Below are positions 43,441-49,975 of a stretch of 49,975 bases of DNA, piece by piece (position 1 is the first letter of the stretch; each line of letters opens with the position of its first letter). Location of the stretch: NCBI GenBank assembly GCA_021769135.1, contig JAETTM010000030.1, forward strand, positions 1 through 49,975, written 5' to 3'. Under the pieces are notes generated by a model. It searched no databases and had not been told where the DNA came from. It saw nothing but the letters and a program-made list of their open reading frames with translations. This stretch comes from Lachnospiraceae bacterium (GTDB taxonomy: Bacteria > Bacillota > Clostridia > Lachnospirales > Lachnospiraceae). The translations under genes and the position numbers were made by a program.

Positions 43441-44478
43441 TTAAGACTCTTTTGGGTTTTTAATGTATCTCCTATTTTTTGTAGCTGCCGTACAAGTTAA
43501 TAGCTCCATATCCACTAATTCATTTAACAACTGCCTTGTCCTTGGCCCTTTTAATCCGATTTTCTCTGCCACCTGTTCTGTACTATACTCAACACCAGAC
43601 TCCAAATTTAATAAAATCTGTTTTTGTCTTTCTGACAATTTAAAATCTTTCATATTTTCTGATTCTGATGATTTTTCTGCTGATTCTGATGATTTTTCTG
43701 CTGATTCTCCAGCAGTTTTCTTCACCATCTTCATTACAAGTGTCACTTGATTAAGGTTCGTATCCTCTAGCAGCTCCGGTTCAACCCAACCTTCCGTTTT
43801 CCATGTCTCGAGAATAGTAGGAAAACCAGATCCGGCATTATCTCCAAATCCGACCAATCTAAGCATTGTCTGCATATGAGGGTTTCGTGATTTAGAATTA
43901 CCACCACGATAAATATCCTCAAGCGGTAATTTTAATATTCCCGGATTAGTAAACTCAAAAGAATCTGAGCGCTTAATCACTTTTAAAACACCTGCATCCA
44001 TTAAATAATCTGCGTGAATAATGAGATTCACAAATGCCTCTCTCACAGCTTTATGCACCGGAGTTTCATCAATACGCTGCATCCCCTCAAGTTTAAATGG
44101 TTTCTTCAAATCCTCTGTTAACTTCGGTGTCACCTTCATAAAAAAGTTAAACAGATTGTTCTCCCAGGTTCCATCATATGTGATTCGATCATTCCAGCGA
44201 ATATCTGCCGCTACTTCACTCTCATTGCGATAGTCCATAAACACATTATCGAATTTTTCCCGGATAGCCTGTCCAGTGCCAAACATCATAAGTCCTGCCA
44301 GTGTAAGTCCCTCTACACCCGTTTTTCTGTCTTTTCTATATCCTCCAAGCTTCTCAAGAAATGCTTTATCATCCAAAGAATTCCATACATGACCATCGTT
44401 TCTTATTTCAAAAATCTGACGATATTTTCGAAGGGTCTCCCTATCAATATCATCCATCGTGTAATATTCGATAATCAT
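43441..44478 (-). CDS. C-terminal part of amber-split Schlafen/AlbA_2-ATPase protein
   Basis: 345 residues from ATG 44478. It carries the GHKL-like HATPase_c_4 region usual after AlbA_2 domains: VHKAVREAFVNLIIHADY, SFEFTNPGILKLPLEDIYRGGNSKSRNP and GFGDNAGSGFPTI. A Ser/Glu linker (SAEKSSESAEKSSES) leads to a winged helix (LSERQKQILLNL). The N-terminal AlbA_2 domain is encoded in the same frame upstream (44500-44964), separated only by TAG. The intact protein would have about 507 residues, a normal length. It could be made by internal initiation, but no SD is seen before ATG 44478. These proteins are seen as DNA-binding regulators or helicase-like factors in defence loci. Confidence 0.82.
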   Translation of the reverse strand: MIIEYYTMDDIDRETLRKYRQIFEIRNDGHVWNSLDDKAFLEKLGGYRKDRKTGVEGLTLAGLMMFGTGQAIREKFDNVFMDYRNESEVAADIRWNDRITYDGTWENNLFNFFMKVTPKLTEDLKKPFKLEGMQRIDETPVHKAVREAFVNLIIHADYLMDAGVLKVIKRSDSFEFTNPGILKLPLEDIYRGGNSKSRNPHMQTMLRLVGFGDNAGSGFPTILETWKTEGWVEPELLEDTNLNQVTLVMKMVKKTAGESAEKSSESAEKSSESENMKDFKLSERQKQILLNLESGVEYSTEQVAEKIGLKGPRTRQLLNELVDMELLTCTAATKNRRYIKNPKES

Positions 44479-44499
44479 GTTATCATTACCCTCTGGATT

Positions 44500-44964
44500 C
44501 TAATCCCGGATCATTCCCCTGACTTCATGCTCTGTTGCATGATAATCACCTTCATGATTTCTTTTATAGGTTCCCTTATATGGATTTTCTCCAATATACA
44601 CCGGACGCATATTAAAATCAGCTCTTGGCACATGGATTACAATAAGACTAATTCCATTTTCTTCAGCAACATAAACATCTTCGTCTTTTAAAATGTTGAC
44701 ATTGACCTTGCTGCCGTTAATGGTATTCCAGAAATCTTCTTTTTGCTTCTCCGGATTATCAATTCCCCGTATAATAAATCTTTCTTCCGGATTCGTTTTG
44801 GTCTTATCTTCCTTAACACCAAGGATAATGTATCCACCATTTGTATTGGCAAATGCAGAATATGATTCATATACAGACTTCGGTACACTGTTTTCTGCTT
44901 TTTTACACTCTATATCAACTTTTTCTCCTTTGTAGATAAGTTGCTTTAATTCCTGCATATCCAT
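44500..44964 (-). CDS. N-terminal AlbA_2/Schlafen part of the amber-split protein
   Basis: 154 residues comprising the Schlafen AlbA_2 domain: GEKVDIECKKAENSVPKSVYESYSAFANTNGGYIILGVKED, ending KGTYKRNHEGDYHATEHEVRGMIRD then TAG. Reading on through TAG gives NPEGNDN and the ATG of the downstream part in the same frame, which matches the uninterrupted layout of the family. So either the gene is inactivated by a nonsense change (CAG, AAG or TCG to TAG are single changes), or the two parts act as separate chains. The 332 bases upstream (44965-45296) hold no recognised gene; several tiny frames there look like decayed coding DNA. Confidence 0.82.
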   Translation of the reverse strand: MDMQELKQLIYKGEKVDIECKKAENSVPKSVYESYSAFANTNGGYIILGVKEDKTKTNPEERFIIRGIDNPEKQKEDFWNTINGSKVNVNILKDEDVYVAEENGISLIVIHVPRADFNMRPVYIGENPYKGTYKRNHEGDYHATEHEVRGMIRD

Positions 44965-45296
44965 AGCGGCACCTTCTTTCTACGATTTCAATACTATATC
45001 AAAGACACATAAACGGCTTCAACTTCTCTAATTATCAGCATTCACTGTGCATACCCAATATTTGTTTTCTTCTTCTGGTAGCATATCATTTTTAATGCAT
45101 CCAAATAATCAGAAGAATACATCCTAGTATTGTCTATTACAGACAGCAAACTCAAAATAGATCTCTTATAACAGAGAAACCATATTATCTTTTTCTCCTT
45201 CTGAATATTTGAAATTATATTGAATATCCATCATATATGCACACTCTTAGTACTTACATAATTACTAAAAATATTTTTCTCTGCAAAATAACCATG

Positions 45297-46406
45297 TCAG
45301 TTTATTCTATATTCATTTTCATTAATCCAATATGTTATTACCTGTAATAATGTACGAACATTTTGTTTTTCAGACATTATCGGCAACAATTTAGCAGGTT
45401 CTATTCTTTCTCCTTGCTCTGTAGCTTCAAATACTATAACATATTCTCTCTTCGTATTACGCAATGTACCAACTAATTCAAACCTTTTTTTCTTTGCTAT
45501 TGTTATAGCTTTTTCAATTTTCTCAACAAAATACTTGATTTCATCACGAAATAAATGCGCCAGAAATTTCATCACTTCATAACATCCATCTGGTTCTGAA
45601 ACCAATTCAGTATGTTCATATAAAACTGATACATATTGTCTAAACAGTTCATAACAGAACTCATCCTTTGATAATGAATCTTCCCCATACTCCACATACA
45701 AATATTGATGTACTAAAGTTTCACGTTGCAAAGGTTTACTCAAAAAGAACCCGTTCTCTGTTTCAGTAATCAACAAATTAATTGCACCATTCTTTTCGTA
45801 AAATTCTTTTCTCCATTTTATATATTTTATTATTTCAATAGGTGACATTAACTCTCTACACATAATCTGAAAATCATCTATTGACATGCAATTGACACTT
45901 AACCCTCCAAAAGTATGATTCCGAAGCAAATGTTCATATTCTGATATGCTGGCATTTTCAAATACAACCAAAGGGACAATTTCTGCATTAGGATTAATCC
46001 AAGTTTTCTTTCCTCTTGCATTTAAAAATGCTACATTTCCATTTTTAATATACAAAATCGTATCCTTTATCTGTTCCTTTGCTTTCTTACATTTTTTCGT
46101 CAACCACTTTTCTTCTATATTTTTATCTTGTGTCCTATCTTTTAAATTTCTTTCTTTCAATTGTATTGCTAATACAACATCCTCAAGATTGATTATTAAA
46201 TCTGCCAGCTCAATCTCAGTACCACCTTCTGGAGTAAATTTTAAATCGGCATACACGAACTCTTTATAGAAAAATTCCTCCGAAAAGGAACTTAGAAGCC
46301 TTTCTGAATTGGTCTTCAACTTATCACCAGTCTTTCTTACAGCATTTACTTTAACAAAAACCTCCGTTTGTATACTAATTGTTGTTCTCCGAATCAAGCA
46401 ATACAT
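45297..46406 (-). CDS. PD-(D/E)xK / Mrr-like nuclease candidate following Kiwa-like genes
   Basis: 369 residues, family not firmly recognised. The region of residues 62-86 (GTEIELADLII, then VVLAIQLKERN) gives an acidic residue in a beta strand (Asp69), a second strand and Q-x-K (Gln82, Lys84), the form used by Mrr-like and NERD-like endonucleases. Glu36 or Glu43-44 in the preceding helix could complete the site. The rest is mixed alpha/beta with no further motif. ATG 46406 overlaps the membrane-protein gene by 32 bases and has no good SD; CGGAGG lies inside the frame near codon 14, but no in-frame start follows it. It could be an added effector of the Kiwa-like pair. Confidence 0.6.
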   Translation of the reverse strand: MYCLIRRTTISIQTEVFVKVNAVRKTGDKLKTNSERLLSSFSEEFFYKEFVYADLKFTPEGGTEIELADLIINLEDVVLAIQLKERNLKDRTQDKNIEEKWLTKKCKKAKEQIKDTILYIKNGNVAFLNARGKKTWINPNAEIVPLVVFENASISEYEHLLRNHTFGGLSVNCMSIDDFQIMCRELMSPIEIIKYIKWRKEFYEKNGAINLLITETENGFFLSKPLQRETLVHQYLYVEYGEDSLSKDEFCYELFRQYVSVLYEHTELVSEPDGCYEVMKFLAHLFRDEIKYFVEKIEKAITIAKKKRFELVGTLRNTKREYVIVFEATEQGERIEPAKLLPIMSEKQNVRTLLQVITYWINENEYRIN

Positions 46407-46935
46407 CGTTGTTCATAAATTTAAGCATCATTCGATGTCCTTTTTTTAAATTCAAAGTACTTTTGCTTATTACAATCTTCTCAGTGGAAGCACCATCTTT
46501 ATTTTTCAATACACAATCATATATTTTATACTTCATTATTTCTAGAATGATATTAACACTAAAATAATTATGCCTAATACATAAAAATCCTAATATAGAA
46601 AAAAATATTAAAAATTCCACAACTTGATCCCATATACAAAAATCAAATGCAAATAATGGCAAAATATATGATAGCAAAAATTCTGCAGTAATCATTTTAC
46701 TTTCATGCGCATTAACAATTTCATACTCTTCAAAGAATCCACTATTAGACTTAAAGTAACATAGCAAATATATAATTGCGGCAATGAAAAATATTAATAT
46801 ACACACGATACTTATTATTTCTGTTCCTTTATTATCTCCACCTACAAGTAAACTCTTTGTGTCTATAAACAAAACAGTAATCCAAAGAGGCGTAAAAGAT
46901 AGATAATACATACAAAAAGACAATATTACTGACAT
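46375..46935 (-). CDS. KwaA-like four-helix membrane protein
   Basis: 186 residues from ATG 46935 (an in-frame TTG at 46953 is less likely). Four hydrophobic helices are seen: FCMYYLSFTPLWITVLFI, IVCILIFFIAAIIYLLCYF, FLLSYILPLFAFDFCIW with the next segment FLIFFSILGFLCI. A soluble C-terminal tail of about 60 residues follows (EKIVISKSTLNLKKGHRMMLKFMNNDV). Size, helix count and pairing with a DUF4868 gene match KwaA of the Kiwa anti-phage system, which senses phage attachment at the membrane. Gene order is reversed relative to the usual kwaA-kwaB. It starts five bases after the stop of the upstream gene. Confidence 0.65.
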   Translation of the reverse strand: MSVILSFCMYYLSFTPLWITVLFIDTKSLLVGGDNKGTEIISIVCILIFFIAAIIYLLCYFKSNSGFFEEYEIVNAHESKMITAEFLLSYILPLFAFDFCIWDQVVEFLIFFSILGFLCIRHNYFSVNIILEIMKYKIYDCVLKNKDGASTEKIVISKSTLNLKKGHRMMLKFMNNDVLLDSENNN

Positions 46936-46940
46936 CTCTC

Positions 46941-47876
46941 TTATACCACCCAATTCTTAGATCCATCAACCTCAACCGGCATTTCCTCTAATATATCCCA
47001 CATTGCTTTATTACATAATACTTTAACCAAATTATCAGCATCTTCTTTTTTACTTGTATCAAATTGGCAATCATCACCTATAATAGGAATTTTAAAATAT
47101 TCAGCTGCCTTTTTCCTATTTCTTTTCTTCGAAAGTTTGTCCAGTTTAGATGTACTAAATGCTGCAAATTTTCTGGGGTTTTGTCCAGTTGTAGCTGTAG
47201 TTTTAAATATATCAATATCTGATACAATATTCATTTTTTCAATCACTTCAACAGATTCATGGCACTTAATTTTGTATGCTCTTTCCATATTGAATAATAT
47301 TTCTCCAGACATATCTAAAAAATACACTGTCCTATCATATACAAGCACATTTATTGTCGTACGCAAATTTAGCACTTTATCTGATATTTCCCAAAATTTA
47401 TCATCTTTATGAAAAAATCTATTTTTTAATGATACTATCGGATTATTCATTGAAATAAGCTTAACTCTATGTTCTTCCCCTGCAATAACTATCTCATTCG
47501 AAAGGACATATGCTTGCGCTTTCATCTCTAGCGGATCTGATTCCACATCAGAATCTGCAATTCCCTGAATTAAAGCATCTATGTCTATGGTTACATTTTC
47601 ATTATTTTCGCTAATTCTATATATGGTTGTTCCATTACATGTTCCATCATATTCTCTAACATCGCTATACTTTGATAAGCGACCATTTTGCCCTCTGTAT
47701 AATTGTGATATCTCCTCAATTATATTCTGCGTTTTTTGCTGTGGTTCCAATTCAATTCTTCTACAATTATAAGAAGTTCCATTCCTTTTAGAATGCTTAA
47801 ATCCTAATAAATGCACCGACCAGTTTTCACTCTCTGTAATTTCCGTAAATATATTATGAATTAGTGCAAGTGACAT
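46941..47876 (-). CDS. KwaB-like DUF4868 protein
   Basis: 311 residues from ATG 47876, where AGGAG lies seven bases upstream; the open frame to GTG 47912 is not needed. The layout fits DUF4868: a middle beta-rich part (HRVKLISMNNPIVSLKNRF, then NVLVYDRTVYFLDMSGEILFNME), then helices (KFAAFSTSKLDKLSKKRNRKKAAEYFKIPI) and the C-terminal MWDILEEMPVEVDGSKNW. KwaB is the DNA-associated partner of membrane protein KwaA, and here a four-helix membrane protein is encoded directly downstream. Assignment is by pattern recognition, so moderate. Confidence 0.68.
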   Translation of the reverse strand: MSLALIHNIFTEITESENWSVHLLGFKHSKRNGTSYNCRRIELEPQQKTQNIIEEISQLYRGQNGRLSKYSDVREYDGTCNGTTIYRISENNENVTIDIDALIQGIADSDVESDPLEMKAQAYVLSNEIVIAGEEHRVKLISMNNPIVSLKNRFFHKDDKFWEISDKVLNLRTTINVLVYDRTVYFLDMSGEILFNMERAYKIKCHESVEVIEKMNIVSDIDIFKTTATTGQNPRKFAAFSTSKLDKLSKKRNRKKAAEYFKIPIIGDDCQFDTSKKEDADNLVKVLCNKAMWDILEEMPVEVDGSKNWVV

Positions 47877-47911
47877 ATTCTTACTCCTTTCCTTGAAACA
47901 AACCATTTCCA

Positions 47912-49870
47912 CTACAAATACAAATCTCTCACCAGCTCCATGATCTTCTCCGTCAGCATCTCAAGGCACTTTCCTTCAGCCATAGAACCTATATCTGTTT
48001 TATTTTCAAAGCACTTTTTCAGAACAACCTTTAATACCTTCTCGTCTTGCAGTTCCTGTTCTGACAAGTCTTTAATTATTTTCTCTATTTCAATAGCAGC
48101 ATCAGCAATCTGGTTACAACGACTATATGAATTTCCTGTATCCTCTGCCACCATACCGCTAAAGTTTTCTTTTTCATATGGATTAAATCCATAAAATGCA
48201 TTACTTGCAACCGGGCAGATAGCATCATAGATAATTTTAGCGCCAAGCTCTCTTTTTATCTGTTGAGGATATATGAGTTTACCCCTATCTGACTTCATTT
48301 CCAGCTTTTTTTCTGCCATTTTACTGGCATTTGTGATTCTTGTAAGATATGCCAGCATTCGGTTTGCAAAAATCTGACTTTCTACTTCTTGCCTTCCTGC
48401 GATAGGGATATAATTGCCAATCTCTATCTCATCAATCTTCTGATTGGAGAGATATTTATCATACATCTCTGATGTGCACAATTTTACGACTGCGATATTT
48501 TCCAGTTTTTTCTCTCCGATTTGGTGTAACATGTCCATCTGTACCCATCCATAATCTTTATCACCGATTTCATCAGGACAGAAAAACATATTCTGCACAT
48601 ACCGATACCCCTGCTTTGTAATAAAATCATCAAATGCAAGCTGATACAAATATTGCTTCGTTACATCTCCTACTCCAGGTTGTCCGGCGATTTTTGCTCT
48701 GTCCCCGCTCACCTGATAATCTATGCAAAAGTATTTTGCATCATATATACCAAAGCAATAATCCTTACGTTCTTCATCTACAGGATATATGCATACCAAA
48801 TCCGGCTTTAATGTTTCAACATTTGGATCTTTTACCCGTGGATATTCACTTTTTCTCCATCTCGGAGCCTTTATTACATTTCTTAAGGTCGTTTTTTCTT
48901 TCTCTGATTTATACAAAGATGCTTCGCTTAATGGTAAATCCACTATTTCTTTATCAAGCACACTACCAAAATTCTCAGTGCATACCTTCTCCCATACCAA
49001 ATTAAAACTATTCGTTCCATATAAGCTGTAGCTTATATCATCCTTATCTGTTTTCTCATTTGCAATATATGTATAAATAGTTTTCAAGAGATTCTGTTTA
49101 CGAGTAATATACTGTGTCTGTATTTCCGACTGTAATCTATACAAAATATAATTTTCATCCCCAAAATCGGATAATCCAGCCTGTGTAAGTTCCACTTCTG
49201 ATAAATCAAAAAGCTGTAACAATCCAACCTCTTCCAGCTCTTTACTACAGATCGTGAGGACACATTCATGTAATCTTCTAAAATAATCATGGTCATTGTC
49301 AATCGTATTCTTTGTCTGCAATTCCACATAGTATGGCTTATTATTTTGTATAATAGCAAATGTCTCATTTATAGTCTTATCCCATAAGATCTCACCTTCA
49401 CCATTTGTCTCTACAATATCTCGCTGATTGGTATATATGCCACTTGCATAGTATTCTTCAAGCAAATGTAACGAAACCGCTAATTTATTAAATATTTTGC
49501 TGTCATCCTCACCATTGAACAGGTAAATCAACTGCTCTGATGAATCATATTTTTTGATTACTTTAAGCACTTGTTTCAATTCATCAAATGGTTCATCTGT
49601 AGACCGAATATATTTCGGATAACACTTAAATACATGTCCATCCAGCATAACGACACCTACATAATCAAAGACGTATTCGATGTCTCCAGAATTGTCAACC
49701 ACGTCTGTGAGAACGATATCTTCATTTGATAAATCTTCAAATTCCGGCTTTTCGCGCTTTACAGTTTTCACGACTCCATACTTTTTAAGGATACCTACAA
49801 GACGTTTGGTTTCTTCCATATCCTTTTCCTTATTTTCGTATAGATTGTCCGCTATCTCCGTAAGCGTCAA
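47912..49870 (-). CDS. LlaJI-family restriction endonuclease (McrC-like), 5' end uncertain
   Basis: 652 residues from a TTG at 49870 with GGAG upstream. The N-terminal half (DYVGVVMLDGHVFKCYPKYI, HLLEEYYASGIYTNQRDIVETNGEGEILWDKTIN) and the later catalytic region (LKPDLVCIYP, then FGIYDAKYFCIDYQVSGDRAKIAGQPGVGDVTKQYLYQLAF) match LlaJI/McrC-type nucleases. Asp of KPD and Asp-x-Lys of YDAKY form the PD-(D/E)xK site. LlaJI enzymes work with an McrB-like AAA+ GTPase and are guarded by methyltransferases; none is in the window, so they should lie beyond 49975. The frame stays open to the window edge, so a longer N-terminus cannot be excluded. An in-frame ATG at 49819 is another option. Confidence 0.8.
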   Translation of the reverse strand: MTLTEIADNLYENKEKDMEETKRLVGILKKYGVVKTVKREKPEFEDLSNEDIVLTDVVDNSGDIEYVFDYVGVVMLDGHVFKCYPKYIRSTDEPFDELKQVLKVIKKYDSSEQLIYLFNGEDDSKIFNKLAVSLHLLEEYYASGIYTNQRDIVETNGEGEILWDKTINETFAIIQNNKPYYVELQTKNTIDNDHDYFRRLHECVLTICSKELEEVGLLQLFDLSEVELTQAGLSDFGDENYILYRLQSEIQTQYITRKQNLLKTIYTYIANEKTDKDDISYSLYGTNSFNLVWEKVCTENFGSVLDKEIVDLPLSEASLYKSEKEKTTLRNVIKAPRWRKSEYPRVKDPNVETLKPDLVCIYPVDEERKDYCFGIYDAKYFCIDYQVSGDRAKIAGQPGVGDVTKQYLYQLAFDDFITKQGYRYVQNMFFCPDEIGDKDYGWVQMDMLHQIGEKKLENIAVVKLCTSEMYDKYLSNQKIDEIEIGNYIPIAGRQEVESQIFANRMLAYLTRITNASKMAEKKLEMKSDRGKLIYPQQIKRELGAKIIYDAICPVASNAFYGFNPYEKENFSGMVAEDTGNSYSRCNQIADAAIEIEKIIKDLSEQELQDEKVLKVVLKKCFENKTDIGSMAEGKCLEMLTEKIMELVRDLYL

Positions 49871-49892
49871 ATCCTCCGCTCCCTGTAAATTG

Positions 49893-49916
49893 AAGCGCCG
49901 CTTATTTGCGGCGCTT
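49893..49916. repeat. GC-rich hairpin upstream of the LlaJI-type gene
   Basis: AAGCGCCGC, a six-base loop and GCGGCGCTT form a perfect 9-bp stem just before the SD and TTG start at 49870. It stands out in this AT-rich region. It could be the terminator of an upstream gene, or lie within coding sequence if the frame extends past the window edge. Confidence 0.6.
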
Positions 49917-49975
49917 GCTGTAGCAGTCAGCCGGAAGTGTCTTTGACCACGGCATGAACGGCTCCAGATTTGACC

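Overview
The window looks like chromosome of an anaerobic, spore-forming Bacillota, most likely a Lachnospiraceae gut commensal. This rests on strong SD sites, a CIRCE/HrcA heat-shock operator, MATE and PepF genes, collagen-like spore-surface proteins next to a glycosyltransferase, and a BlaI/BlaR1 class D beta-lactamase locus. No rRNA or tRNA gene was recognised. Base composition is moderate up to about 37 kb and clearly AT-richer from about 38.7 kb to the end.

Layout. 1-4.4 kb: carbohydrate locus on the minus strand (Nudix hydrolase, GH36 alpha-galactosidase, LacI-type regulator, and the first codons of an unknown gene). 4.4-6.1 kb: tandem hsp20 genes behind a promoter that contains a perfect CIRCE, abutting a truncated tyrosine-recombinase remnant. 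6.1-17 kb: a five-gene minus-strand operon, MoxR-type AAA+ ATPase, DUF5682-like protein, VWA protein, double-SWIM protein and DUF4132 protein, resembling the E. coli yehL-yehM-yehP-yehQ/yehI set, preceded by a large hybrid histidine kinase. 20-24.2 kb: an intergenic region with dispersed repeats, then divergent MATE and pepF genes. 24.3-28.8 kb: two collagen-like proteins around a GT2 glycosyltransferase, probably spore-coat or exosporium.

29.3-34.5 kb: MerR, HxlR and flavoredoxin genes, then blaI-blaR1 facing a class D beta-lactamase gene. Both bla promoters carry the same operator-like sequence, and the beta-lactamase leader holds a ~190-bp giant palindrome. 34.8-36.7 kb: ArsR / ArsP-like permease / thioredoxin cassette with two copies of one palindromic operator. 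36.9-38.7 kb: TetR gene, decayed DegV gene, and two small genes of mobilizable-element type, which mark the edge of acquired DNA.

38.8-50 kb is an AT-rich defence island on the minus strand. In transcription order it holds a LlaJI-type restriction endonuclease (open to the window edge), a KwaB-like DUF4868 protein, a KwaA-like four-helix membrane protein, a PD-(D/E)xK/Mrr-like protein, a Schlafen/AlbA_2-ATPase gene split by one in-frame amber stop, and a complete QatABCD system with 4-bp or zero gaps. The most novel candidates are the Kiwa-like pair with an added nuclease-like gene, the amber-split gene in front of qatA, and the palindrome in the beta-lactamase leader.
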